A stretch of 64,000 nt of DNA from Tilletia caries (GCA_032718865.1 JALUTQ010000004.1:2046001-2110000); one strand, 5' to 3'. Numbered from the stretch's first letter, positions 23,214-34,608 are shown. Notes: generated by a model not told the origin, from the sequence alone. Made by a program: numbers and translations.

Positions 23214-26200
23214 TCACCGAGCCACGTCTCCTTCTGCTTGCCTCTTTTTTCCGCGAGAGTACGCAGGCCCATCCTCTCCTTGTCCATCTTTTTGGAGCGC
23301 CTCCACTACCACAGCTTCTGCCCGGGTTTCTGACAGGTACTCCACCAGCTCAAAAACGATTCTCCAGCGTGAGAGTTGCTTCGCCGCTCCCGGAGCTCCC
23401 TTCTCCAACGTCTTGTCCCCCTCATCCAGACGCAGCTTCAACCCACGGCGCCCGCTTCCGCCATCCCGCCATTCGACCATCAACTGTGCAACCGACCGGA
23501 CCTCCCTGGCCAGCGCCAGAATGCTGGCCGGGGGAGGAGGTGGAGGTGCTGGAGGAGTTGGAAGTGCCGGAATCGCAGAAGGATTTCCGGAGAGATCGGC
23601 ATTGGGCGCGAAGGAGGGGGGGCCAGGAGTAGGATATTCTGTGGTGGTCGGGGAGGGGGAGAGATGCCGGGTTCGGTGGGATGGGATGATGAGGTCGTGT
23701 TCTTGAAGAGCTGAGGATAAAAACGAAGGTGCAGAACTCTGTAGGAAGCGTAAAGGAAGTAGGAGCAGTATCAGTAACACAGTTTCTTTATCGTCAGCAT
23801 TGTCAGCCTGTTGTCCGATCGCCTACCTCTGCTACCTCTGCGGAGGCAGTGGCAAGCTGCTGCATCCCAAACGCCAACGCCCGTTGCGCCGTCCTCTGCG
23901 CGTGGTCGGCTGACGCTAAGCCGCGAAAGAGACCTCCAATGTACTCCTTGAGATCCACAACTGCATCCGAAACCGCAGAGCGCACCAGCTGACCCTGATG
24001 CTGTACTATGGCGGTTGTGGCCGACTTGTTTGCGATGTCCGAGAGCATGGCCTGAAGTCCACTGAGAGCACGACCAAGCTCCGGGACTAGCGTGGACATA
24101 GTAACATCGAAGGGAGTGGGGGTGGACGCGATCGTGTTGCGGAGAGTCTGGGCGAATGCTTGGAACGCGGCGGTGCTGAAAGGCGCATGACGCCAGATAG
24201 GAAGCGCAGGGAACATGGGCTGGAGGAGGACAGCGTCTTGCAGAAGGACGACCCGCAACCACTTGAGAAGCTGAAGAAAGTTCACCGCCGCATAGTCTTC
24301 CTCGCCGCGATCCTTGTGACGTTGGCGGACCTTGGCCTCTTCAGATTCCACAAAAGGAAAGATCTGCTGCTGCAGGCTCGCGTCCGGCTCGAGGAGCGCG
24401 CGTGGAAGCCAGTTGTCTCCACCCTTGATGTCGAAATCGGCCAGCGCACGGATTGGCTGAATTGAGACCCCTCCCAGATAGCGTTCGATCATCCGATCCC
24501 CACACCAGCGACCGTGTATCCGCAGACTGTCCTCTGTGCACCCCGCCTCGTGGGCAAAACGTGCGCCTCCCGAGCGCATCGCATGTGTGAGTTTGGAAGA
24601 GGCAACGCCGACCTCGTCGAAGGCGTGCCGAAGCAGATACGACTGGTCGTACCATTCAATGGCAGTGCTGTCTGCCGATACGAGAAGCTTCTCGTCGTAC
24701 CAAGATGCGCGAGAGTCGAACGTGGGAGTAGGATGCTGGTGCTGGTGCCAGCGCTCGAACAGGTACAGCCCCAGGGCACCCACGGGGCAGGACTCCACAT
24801 CGCGATGTCGCGTTGCAACACCCCACTCGTTGCGACCGACCGTGTTTCCTTTGCTGCTGCGGAGTGTAACAACGAAGGCGCGCGCTTCCTGAGGGCGAGA
24901 ATGAGGCATCTACAGGCGCACAGACAGAGATGAAGTTCGCATCAGTAGAGTCAGATTGATTGGCAAAGGAACGAGGTTGCTCTGGTCTGTCTGCCCGGTC
25001 CAGTGCATATCCGAGACAACGAGCGGACAGCACTGACTACCTGACCTGACGCAGAACCACAGCTAGCGACACGCGCGCTACACCTCAGCCTCCAGCCACT
25101 GCGGGATCGGTGAACGACTGCTACCGAGCGGCTGGGACCTTGTAGGGGCCTAGGGGGAAACGTCGCGGGTTGCAAGGTGGGAAGGCAGAAGAGACAGGGA
25201 GGGCAAGAAGGCAAGAAGGCAAGAGGCAAGGGAAGGACGAGGAGGGTCGGTGCTTGATCGGAATCAGAATCTACTCACAGAGATCGAATAGGTTGCTGCT
25301 AGTATGGCGTTGCGCAGATCTTCGGAACGGCCCATGAGGGCGTGCTGCATAAGAAACTCGAAACGAGACCGGATCGCTATGGACGCCCACCTGTTGCGCA
25401 TAGCGCGCTGCTGTGCGGTAAGAGGTGACGACGACGCAGCAGCTGAGGAGGAGGCAAAGAGAGCTGTGTTGGCACTCCTGGATGGAATGGAAGGGCTGCA
25501 AGCTGCAGAAGGATTGGGATCATGGGACTGGATGGGCCGACTGATTGACCCACCGGAGCCAAGGGAACGTCGAGAGGGGCGAGAGCGGCGGGAGAGGATG
25601 TTTCCTGCGGTGATGTCGTCTTCATCGCTGTCGCTGCTAGAGTCGCTGTCGTTGTCGCTGTTGGAGTTGCTGTCGAGGCTAGAAGGGAGACGAGAATCAG
25701 GGAGTGAAGCAGGAAGTGAGCTGCTCAAAACTTGGGTGTTACCGTTCGAAGCCTGTCTCAGATACCACCTGGATATCTCGTAGTGCTCCTGCGCATCGTA
25801 GCCGTCACGAAGAGAGTGTTTCCACCAGTCTTCCTGTATTGTGACAGCATGGGCAGCTCGGTGCTTCTTGACGGCCTTGAGGTACGATTTCAGCAGCTTT
25901 CCCCGCGGGCTGGCATTGTTGTTGAGACCCAAGAGCTGCTGCGTCTCCCACAGGTTCGTCACCGCTTTGACCTCCGTCTTCAGGCTCTCGTCGCTCAGGC
26001 GAGGGTTACGATGAAGAACGAAACAGCTGGATTGTGCGCAGAAGTCAATGGCAACGAACATCATCAGTCTTACTTGCAGGAGAAGAAAGCACACGGAGAA
26101 ACGAAGACGACAGATAGACGGAAAAAAAACTCACTTCAGAAACGTGACTAGTTTCTGCTCAGTCACAATGATCGTGCTGTTGTCAAGCGTCGGAAGAATG

Positions 26201-27417
26201 GATTGGGCAGGCGCGGAAGGAGAAGAAGATGTTGATGTGGGGGAGATGGTCGATGTCGCGGGATCAAGAGAGGAGAGCGATGTGAGAGCGACGGTCGATG
26301 TGGCGAGTGAGATGCTGGATGAAACTCCGGCTGAAGTAGAAGAAGTAGCAGAAGCCACTGCAGGCGGCATGGAATCGCTGACTGGCGCTCTCAGCTTGTC
26401 CAACGCGCGCCAGAACATCTGCAGGAGACGGGAAATTGAATCGTGCTGAGCCGTAACGTTTGCTGCGCTGATCGCTCGCAACGCAAGAAGATGATGCCAT
26501 GGTGGGAGATGGTTGGGAGCTGCTCACAATAAAATTACGCTTTGGACGATCCCACAACTTGTTGGTAGACGCTCGCAGGTTACCTCGTTGTAGGTAGGCG
26601 GCCTGGCTGAGTGTGTGGTCGACAAAAGGAACCCCTCCGGAAGAGACGTCGTCGTCTACGGCCGCATGCATCGCAAGAACTTGATCCTGCTCCAGACGTG
26701 TCACATCGCTTTGACCCTCAACCCGACAAAGGGACTCCACCAGCTCCGGAGGAAGACTGCCCGGGCCCAAGTCTCCGAAGGTGGTACTCGGCTCTGCTTG
26801 TGGGCCGAGGCCATCAGGGCGAAGGAAAGAGGGCCCGCCTGCTGTCGCTCTAGATCCCCCGGAGCTTGCGGAAAGTACGCCAGGAACATGGTCGTTGGGA
26901 GAAAGGAAAAGGGCTATGTTTTGCTCATCTGAGCGAGTTCGAATGACTGCGATTCGTGCTGCGTCCTCAGATCCGGGCGGCGGCGGCTTGTTGATACTGA
27001 GAGCATGTTCACCTTGTCAATAATAGCCACACTGGTAGATCAACTGTAGAAACCGAAGCTTACTTACTCCCAAGCCTCTCGATGCTCCTTCCGCCAATCG
27101 TACAAGGTAGCTTTGCCCACCTTGATCCGTTTCACACGATCTCCAACGGGAAGTGTCCGAGACGTGCTACTGCCAAACATGTAATGTACTGCAATGAACT
27201 TCTTGTCCCTCGTGTAGACGACGCCGTCCGCACGCCGCTTCACTCCACGGCCTCCAACTTGCAAAGGCGCTGAGGAAGGCTGAGGCTGAAAGACCGGCAC
27301 TGCCACCGCTGCAGATGTCGATTGGGCAGGTACATCCGCAGCTGACACTGTCGCCGCATCCAGAGGCAAGGCGCCCAATGCGGACGGGAGCGCCGGAGCT
27401 GATGAGGTCGCATCCAT
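23214..27417 (-). CDS. Crypton tyrosine recombinase with C-terminal GCR1_C domain
   Basis: Multi-exon gene. Exon 1 is 27417-27068, exon 2 26996-26528 and exon 3 26418-26135; others lie at about 26,030-25,277 and up to 24,909-23,840; the last is about 23,738-23,214 after a clean CTTCCTACAG acceptor. The middle part (PRLSDESLKTEVKAVTNLW) and the core resemble fungal Crypton/DUF3504 recombinases. Core: SSKGNTVGRNEWGVATRHRD, then CPVGALGLYLF, HAMRSGGARFAHEAG, HGRW and ERYLGG. HAMR and the tyrosine of RYLGG are the likely catalytic residues for strand cleavage. The final exon carries VEWRDGGSGRRGLKLRLDE followed by SRWRIVFELVEYL, a GCR1_C-type DNA-binding domain known from Cryptons. Some inner exon borders are uncertain. 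Confidence 0.75.
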
Positions 27418-27708
27418 GAGAACGTCCTTTCGTTGCTGTTGAGGCCTTGACCAGTTGACACGCTGGAAGATCGATCCGCTCCCGAGAGCGAGTACATGGG
27501 AGTGAGGACGTTCAATTTTTCATTCAGTGGGACAGATAGAAGACTGTAGACTCCTCCAGTGCCCAAAGCATCCATCGGTCCAGTGACGCTGTGGGAGACT
27601 GCCGAAAAACCTTTGCAACTTCGAGACACCGCTTGAAAGTAAGCTGGTGACCGCGGTCCAGAGTCTGGACCCTCATACTGATTGCAAGGACCGTCTGGCG
27701 TTTAACAA

Positions 27709-27715
27709 ATGGGGT
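27709..27715. other. Crypton right attachment core ATGGGGT
   Basis: The Crypton right end (TTTAACAA) meets host sequence TATATCTGCCCC through ATGGGGT. The host sequence on this side continues what stops at 16,160 on the left. Confidence 0.85.
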
Positions 27716-28080
27716 TATATCTGCCCCTTAGATTTTTACGGCCGAGAAAAAATGTTGCAACATCCCTCGAATGAAATTCTTCAAAACTCCTTTAAATCTT
27801 CTCAAACTTCGCCTGGGTGTCCGTGTTCTAAGCATCCATCGACGCTCTCGATTTCTCCCAGTTTTTCTTTATGAAGATAGCAATTTGCTGTTCACATGCC
27901 GTCCTTCCGCCGTTCGTTGCCCGTTTCTGTCTATCTTCCACCTCCACTTTTCCCACGCCTTCGATAGCCATGGTCAAAAGTCAAAACCCTCCGAGGAAGT
28001 TCATAGCCATAGTTGGGGCAGTAGCCCATCAGATACTCGTCATAGAAAGGGACAGACACTGTTGTGAATATGTACAGAGC

Positions 28081-28132
28081 CGGGATCGGGTCCGGTCAAA
28101 GGCCAGAATCTGTCGTTCACAGGGCCGGAATC
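28081..28132 (+). repeat. KDZ element subterminal inverted repeat, left
   Basis: It contains GTCAAAGGCCAGAATCTGTC and ACAGGGCCGGAATCC, matched in reverse complement at 33386-33444 with a few substitutions. It is likely part of the transposase binding site. Confidence 0.75.
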
Positions 28133-28237
28133 CTTTCCATAGACAGCTGGTTCCTGGCCACACAGAAGCCAACCAACAACAACAACACACGTCCAGGCAA
28201 CAACACGAGAACAACACTTCCTCTCTACTCGACTCCA

Positions 28238-29908
28238 ATGGCGCGCACAACACCAGGAGGACAGGCTGCGCAGCGTGCCGGTGAGTTGATCTGGCCGCTG
28301 TAGTCTGTACTCTGTACAGTGTACTGGGCTGGGCTTGTAGCTGACTTGCATCGATCTCTTTCGTTCTCCTGTAGCTCCTCGCTGTCGCAAAGGATGCAAG
28401 GATCCTGACAACCCAATCTTAGGCGCAATCAAGGCAAACTGCAGCTGCAGTCGTCCAAAGGGACGTCTTCGTGCCGGTGCGTTTCGTGACTCTTCGTATT
28501 GCTCAGCCTGCTTCTCTGCACTAACCTGGTTCTCTCATTTCTCTTGGTCTCATGCAGATGTGCCTACCATTACTTCCGCAGCAACTGCTCCCGCCGCTGC
28601 CGCAAATTCTACTCCCGCCGCTGCCTCACCTCCTTCGCCTGCTGCCGCAGACACCGTGGCGGAAGCCTTGCGAGTGGCAGACGAAGCTCTGAGACTTGAA
28701 GCCGCACGATCTGCCGTACCGGCGTCGGCGTCCGCGCAGGATCGGCTCTCCTCTCCTCCATCGCTCCGCATTCTTCCGTTGTTTGCGCGCACAGCACCCG
28801 TGGCAGAAGGCGATGCCTCTCCTTCTGGTTCTGGCGTCGGCGATGAACAAATGCTAGGAGGCGTTAATTCCCCTCCCGGCTTTCCCCTATCGCGACAGGC
28901 ACACGGCACAATTCACAATAATAATTCTGCGCATGGTGATGATGGGGACGATGGGGAAACACGAGCTGCAGACATGGACATTGATCTCGATGAAGGTGCG
29001 CATCACCACATACAGATTTCTGCTATTGCACATGACGCTGAGCTGCTCACTTCACATATTACAGAGGCAGATGCTGGAAATGCTGCTGATGGAGTCTCGT
29101 CGTCTTCTGAGTCTGCAGCAGGCAATAAAAAGAAGACAAAGGAAATCAGTGACGCTGAAGGCGCAAGTATCTGGCGTGAGTTACGGTTGCTTCAAGTCTC
29201 TAGATGACCAGATATGCTGTTCATGCCGCCCAATGCCCATCATACTGAAGTTCCTTTCTCAATTTCTCAGTGGACATAGACAATGCACACGCTCAGCTGC
29301 TGAAGGATAAGGTCAAGTACCAGACCAATCCAGAAGCGCGAGCCAGGTACTTGAGACGCTGTGTGTGGAGGGTTGCTCGCTCTGTGAGTATGAATCATAA
29401 CACAGGTTGATACAGCTACCACATTGTACATGGTTCATGGATGAAGGAACTTATGAACTCTTTTCAGGTTGCTATGCTAGGTGCGCGAACAGGAACGGCC
29501 GTGTTCTTCGGATTTGCCCAGCTGGAGCCCGGCAAGCACAGGCTCCCCCATTACGTCTACGCCGATCCCGTTCTATGTGATCCTTCTCGGGGCTCGCTTC
29601 ATGACATGGCAGCGGCCATGTTCAAAACTTTCGTGAAGAAGACCGACTTCTACAGGGAGAGTCAGCGCGTTAACATCGTCAATCAGCTGCGAGAGCGTCA
29701 CGAGTGGCAGCAGAAGGAGATGGAATATCAGGACAAGATCCGTCAGCTCCAGGCTCGCGTCGCTGCTCAGGATATCGCTCAAGCATCAACAGTTCAAGCC
29801 CAAGATCTGCTTGCCAATGCTGCGTCCACGTCCAACCTCGCATCGCTTGCAATGGTATCCTCCGACACCCACACAGGCGTGCGAGAGAGGCAGGAAGGGA
29901 ACGAGTGA
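28238..29908 (+). CDS. KDZ-element accessory protein, unrecognised
   Basis: Five exons (28238-28280, 28375-28476, 28558-29175, 29271-29383, 29468-29908) with GTGAGT/GTGCGT donors join in frame to 438 residues. I do not recognise it. Near the N-terminus is a cysteine cluster CRKGCKDP…ANCSCSRPKGRLRA that could bind metal. An Ala/Ser-rich, acidic linker follows (about 45-250). The C-terminal third has a conserved-looking block (ARYLRRCVWRVARSVAML, FFGFAQLEPGKHRLPHYVY) and a predicted coiled coil (QLRERHEWQQKEMEYQDKIR). KDZ elements of fungi often carry TET/JBP dioxygenase genes, but I see no HxD…H motif here. Clean splicing and lack of stops suggest a working gene. Confidence 0.65.
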
Positions 29909-29960
29909 CGGCGAAGAGTGAGACGTGAGTGAGTTGCGATTGTGGAAGACTGGCTCTACG

Positions 29961-32900
29961 CTAGCTGACAAGTATGTTTCCCATCTCCAGCGCCCGCTTG
30001 CGATTCCATATCGACAGGAAGTGTTCCACCAGCGCAAGTGCATGTTCCTGAGAGCAATACGAAACCGATTTCTTGATCCTGGCCAATCCTGCGTTACCGG
30101 ACTCGGCGGCGGAGCTGTTGAGGCGATGGAGATCTTGATTGACACCCATATATGTACTGAGGAAAGAGGAAGGACTGCACTTGGTATGACCATGCTGATG
30201 CATCTGGTCGACGACAAACAGTGTGTTTTGGAAGAACTCTGGTTCACGATGAAGAGAGTAGGGTGCAAGCTGGCAAGCAAAGTCGTACACGATCACTTCT
30301 GGGGCGACTGGCCAGAACCGATAGATGGCAGAGAACACATCATTCCTACCTTCTGCCTTTGGTATAGCATGGAACCCCACGCAGATTAGGTGCCTGCACC
30401 ACAATGCCATCAGTCTGCCCGTTCGTTTGGCGGTGACTTAGGCCGTAAAGTACTTGCGACAGTGATCCGAACCCATGGCCTCGTTGTCCTGCTGTATGCT
30501 GTCATCCACATGGATCCCACCCTTATCCTCAATCTTCGAATACCACTTGCGCTCGCGCACAGGCTTGGCTCCATAGAGAACGCCGCTCTGGAAGAAAGGA
30601 ACCTCCTCAGCTTGATACGCGTCTACCGTCACAGCTGGATTGCTTGGACGACGAGTTTCCACTGCGTTCGATTCGACTACGCCCAACACGAGAAGCTGGT
30701 GGACGACGAGAGCAGCAGTCTTGACGAGCAGAAAGCGTATCTTGACGATTGCGAGCGACGGATGATTGTGAATTGCGACTTGATCCTGGTATGCCAGCAA
30801 GAGAAGACCAATCGCAGGACAATGACGGGCCAGAGAGGTCGCCTGCTGTGAGAAGGTGGTCGAAGCCAGCGTGACCGTGTCCGAGCCAAGGGATCGCAGC
30901 AAGGGCACCGACAGAGGCCTGCACAGCTGTAGAACGCCCTCCTCTGCCGCCAGCTGCTGGATAAGGTTCCGCCAACGCATCGCTACCTCCGAGGATCGTG
31001 CACAGTCGTTGAAGGCAGCCTGTAGAGCATCCACAAGTGCTTGAATCCACTCCGACCGAGCCGGGCTGATGGAATCGAGTTTGGCCAGGTCTATTGCTGA
31101 GCGGAAGGACTCCACGTGGACGGGGTAGTGCTGGGAAAGGGGCAGAACAATATCCACCATTGATCGGAGTTGATTTCGTAGTGCTGCTGTTGGAAGAAAT
31201 GGGAGCATACGCCCGGTGCGAGCTTGTCGATCGTCCACAGGACCTGGAGTAGTTGGAGGTCGCAAATTGGCATGTAGCAGCTTCGTGTCGTGCGCCAAAA
31301 CGACACCATCAGCAATGACAATAGAAGGGGTAGGACCACAGCTTGGGCAGGAAAACGGCGAATCTTTTTGTTGCAGTTGCAGGAAGGCGAAAAAGATCCT
31401 ATTGAAGGTTGAACGCGCGACAAAAGGAAGTGTGCAGCCGTGCTCGATGTAGGCATTGCTGGTGGTGGTGTGGAAGGCTGAGAGCGGGGTAGAAGAGGCA
31501 CAGAGCTGCGAGCTGTAAGAGTGCAAAAGCTCATGGGAGAAGATCATCTGATTATTCCAATTGAACAGATTAAGCGATGCCAGATCCGGACCACGAGATG
31601 TTCGAGCTCCATACCTAGAGTAGGTGCAAGCTTGTGTCTGGATGCGCCTGCTGACCACTCCTTGGCTGTGGTAAACTTTGCAATCGATGATTGAGATTGG
31701 CACGTCGTCGTCGTATTGCATTCCACACCAGCGCCGCACCGTCCGACTCCATCAAATTTCAGCACGCTTGGCAGCTGATGAGCAGGAACAGGGAGGCTCA
31801 GGCGGCCACGCTCTTCCTGTGACAGCGCAAAGCGAGGCAAGGTGACTGGGCGGAACGAGCATGATTGGCGATGGTAGTGGGAGATGGGGTCGGCGCGCAA
31901 AGCTGTGGAAGTATGAAGTGTGAAGACAAACCACCAAATAAAAGCGTTACCCCCGTCAGCAGCCGCCCATATGAAGGTTTTGAGACTGTTCGATCTCACC
32001 ATTCAACTCAGATGCGTCAGATTGATCCTTGTCAAGATCTGTGTAACCCAGAATGTTTTCCAAGAACGCGCGACCTCTGCTTCGATGCAAGCATGACCTG
32101 GACGGCTGGAGACTCGAATTGCAGCCGTACGCCGAACACGTCCACTGATCCGGTCCGGCGAGAGAGACGATACATCGCTTGTCGTCGTATTGAAGAAGTC
32201 TAGCTCCTGACGCTCGATTCGAGGACAACACGGAGAGCCATGAAGTTTGTCCATGTAGAAAACCTGCAATTTCAATGGCAGTAGGCGCGTCTGTGATATA
32301 ATGAATGAAATGTTTGATGGTAGGTACGTAGGTTATTAAATGCACTGCATAGCATGAACCAGGGCTCGTGCCGCGAAGCTTCACACCGAAATTCGACAAC
32401 TCACGAGCAGAAGAAAGGGGTGTGAGGTCTGAGAAGCGCTCCGTAAAGCGGAGGAGCACGTCACCATGAATGCAGGGCTGTAGTTTTTTCCCAACCTGAC
32501 AGTCGCATGTTGCGGTTCGGCTGTCGATTCCCTCGAAGAGGACGAGATGATAAAGACGTCCTGGCTGTGATTGGAACATCGGGAATCAGGACAAATTGCA
32601 CCACCAAAACATTTCTTTGCTACTCACATCCGGATACCCATTCATCACGCTCTCCACAACCCACGTCCGAGAGTCAATACGTGCGACATGACAGTATCGT
32701 TCGTCGAATAGCAGACTACCGTATGTCGCTACAACATCGAGGTCTTCGCCGTCTTTGTCGCGATTCTTGAGACCGAAGCAGTGATCCATCGATTCGTCCC
32801 CGCTCGGCCCGAAGTCCACAGCATGACTGTCTCCGAGGTCGAAATTGAAGGTGGGCTGTTCCTGAACTTGTGGTGAGCTATTCGGGGATCCGCTATACGC

Positions 32901-33251
32901 TTCCACTCCTGAGGAGGGGTTCGAGGAGGAGATCAGAGATGGACCAGGCCCGGAAAGAGGATGAGCGTGCTGCGAAGGCGGCTGCCGGGAGGCAGGGCGC
33001 CGGTCTTGAAGAGCGTGACCGGATTTTGTGCTTCGGGCTTGCCTTCTAGCAACATCCGCGTCTACCGCACCCAACGTACGAGATTCAGGGGCATTGGACC
33101 AAGGCAAGAGCGCTGAAGGCGAAATGGAAGGCAGTGATTGAATCCGTCCGGTATCGACGAAATAGCTGTGAAGGTCATTGCTTCTGTTTGCAGCTGCAGC
33201 GGCCTGAGACTTGCGGCGGGCTAGCGGATGTTTGGAAGAGGACAAATCCAT
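29961..33251 (-). CDS. KDZ-type transposase
   Basis: A spliced gene read from the ATG at 33251 to the TAG at 29961; one clear donor is GTGAGT near 32,630 and other borders are approximate. After a Ser/Pro-rich start come a CxC/SWIM-like zinc cluster (CDCQ…CIHGDVLLRF) and a second cysteine group (GPDQWTC…C…CLH). Next is a segment with GPDLASLNLFNWNNQMIF and CPSCGPTPSIVIADGVVL. The C-terminal core reads ALWCRHLICVGFHAIPKAEG, then VIVYDFACQL, FFQNTLFVVDQMHQHGHTKC and LNSSAAESGNAGLARIKKS. That is the KDZ catalytic domain, with the first acidic residue in YDFAC. It should cut and paste the element and make 8-bp duplications, as seen. I found no certain disabling change, though the middle exons are not fully resolved. 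Confidence 0.75.
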
Positions 33252-33385
33252 TGAAAATACGGGCTATAGGGAGGAAGAGGATTTGAGGTGTTGCTGTACG
33301 TAGTGGGGCAAAGGAGGTCGCGAGCAGCGAGCTTCTGTCTGTGCGCAATCCTCATAGTGAAAGCCACGTGGCTCTTCCAACGACG

Positions 33386-33444
33386 GATTCCGGCCCTGTG
33401 GACGACAGATTCTGGCCTTTGACCCGACCCGATACTGGCCCTGA
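33386..33444 (-). repeat. KDZ element subterminal inverted repeat, right
   Basis: Reverse-complement partner of 28081-28132; see the element entry. Confidence 0.75.
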
Positions 33445-33723
33445 AATCAGAACGGTTCTGTCCCTTCCCATAACCGCAATCCGTTCGAAGTCTACCCGCC
33501 ATAGTTAAAACTCAAAACCCTCCGAGAAAGTTGAAAGGTCTTCAACTTTTTGACGAACGCATCACGATTCACGCAGCTACCAACTGCCCAACTTACTCCA
33601 GCGTTCACCAACCTTCAACTCTGACCTGCCTAAAACTTACAAGTTGTGCCAGTCGTAAGTTGCTTGAGATACACGCCTATATCTACCAGAGTACCAGGGG
33701 ATGGTGCTCCAGAAGACCAGAAT

Positions 33724-33806
33724 GCTACTGACTACTGACTACTGACTACTGACTACTGAGTACTGACTACTGACTACTGACTACTGACTACTGACTACTG
33801 ACTACT
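33724..33806 (+). repeat. CTGACTACT microsatellite
   Basis: About nine tandem copies of the 9-mer CTGACTACT with minor variants, inside the Helitron2-like element. The same array lies at the equivalent place in the element starting at 57734. Confidence 0.9.
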
Positions 33807-34337
33807 CGTCAGTCCATATCGATTTGTCAACTGTGGCCTGTGGGTCACCGATCAGGTACGCAATACACATGTTACATTGCATCTTTGGGGAGTTTTATCT
33901 GCTCATCATCTATGTTGTCAGTTGTGTGGATAATCATGGCGGAGAGCTCGAAGGGTAGCGAAGCTACCCTGAGAGCGAGGCGCGGTAAGCGTCAGTCCAT
34001 ATCGATTTGTCAACTGTGGCCTGTGGGTCACCGATCAGGGACGCAATACACATGTTACATTGCACCTTTGGGAAGTTTTATCTGCCCATCATCTATGTTG
34101 TGTGGATAATCATGGCGGAGAGCTCGAAGGGTAGCGAAGCTACCCTGAGAGCGAGGCGCGGTAAGCGTCAGTCCATATCGATTTGTCAACTGTGGCATGT
34201 GGGTCACCGATCAGGGACGCAATACACATGTTACATTGCACCTTTGGGGAGTTTTAGCTTCCCATCATCTATGTTGTGTGGATAATCATGGCGGAGAGCT
34301 CGAAGGGTAGCGAAGCTACCCTGAGAGCGAGGCGCGG
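33807..34337 (+). repeat. three tandem copies of a ~176-bp unit
   Basis: Units begin CGTCAGTCCATATCGATTTG at 33807, 33990 and 34166. Each ends in GGGTAGCGAAGCTACCC (a perfect 7-bp stem with GAA loop) and GAGAGCGAGGCGCGG. The copies differ at few positions, mainly an extra TGTCAGT in the first. A diverged single unit is present at 58,685-58,850. Confidence 0.9.
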
Positions 34338-34608
34338 AGGGCGTCTATGTGATTTGAATGATTGACAGTGCTTCTGGGCCATTGTTTAGGTATGCAATCC
34401 ACATCCGACAGGTCACAGCATTGAGCACGCCTTTTGAGGATTCGAGTCTAAGATATCCAGATCAAGCATTAAGCAACATCAATCATCAAGAGTCAAGACA
34501 TGCATGTTTCTTGGTACTTTTCATTTCCCGTTCATATTCTAATTTCCATAAACTCATGGCCTCAAAAAGTCTGGGGAACACTCTGGCTCAAAAGCCAGGC
34601 CGGTGGGA

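Larger units (their letters stand above)
21947..27715 (-). mobile_element. Crypton DNA transposon, copy 2 (apparently intact)
   Basis: This 5,769-bp unit is head-to-tail with copy 1. All reading-frame differences between the copies leave this one open, so it is the probable source of recombinase. The non-coding part 21,947-23,213 repeats copy 1 (16,161-17,430). No gene is seen on the plus strand; the open frames there mirror the Pro-rich coding exon. Confidence 0.85.
28015..33498. mobile_element. KDZ-superfamily DNA transposon with two genes
   Basis: The element is flanked by a perfect 8-bp TSD CCATAGTT (28007-28014 and 33499-33506), the size known for Zisupton/KDZ elements. The ends are an imperfect inverted repeat of about 110 bp, best conserved in its inner 60 bases (28081-28132 against 33386-33444). 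It holds a transposase on the minus strand and a second gene on the plus strand, tail to tail and 52 bases apart. It sits inside the Helitron2-like element 16139-34608. Confidence 0.8.
16139..34608 (+). mobile_element. Helitron2-like element, host of the Crypton and KDZ insertions
   Basis: The 5' end TCCCCAGACTTTAGTATGGGG (16139-16159) follows a T. Near the other end the reverse complement AAAAAGTCTGGGGA (34565-34578) is followed by a short hairpin CTGGC-tcaaaa-GCCAG (34583-34598) and then by T-rich host DNA. An inverted repeat at the very 5' end, a subterminal partner, a 3' hairpin, insertion at T^T and no TSD are the signature described for Helitron2/Helentron elements. Its own DNA is what remains at 16139-16160, 27716-28014 and 33499-34608. 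No Rep-helicase gene is present, so it is non-autonomous; the class assignment is inference. Confidence 0.55.

Noticed and set aside
33724..33806. Regular short direct repeats resembling a CRISPR array
   Set aside because: The repeats are contiguous CTGACTACT units without spacers, in a eukaryotic transposon; a plain microsatellite.
16139..34608. A Starship-type giant element
   Set aside because: The tyrosine recombinases lie inside the Crypton units with their own 7-bp cores, not as a captain gene at the edge of the 18-kb block, and no cargo genes typical of Starships are present.
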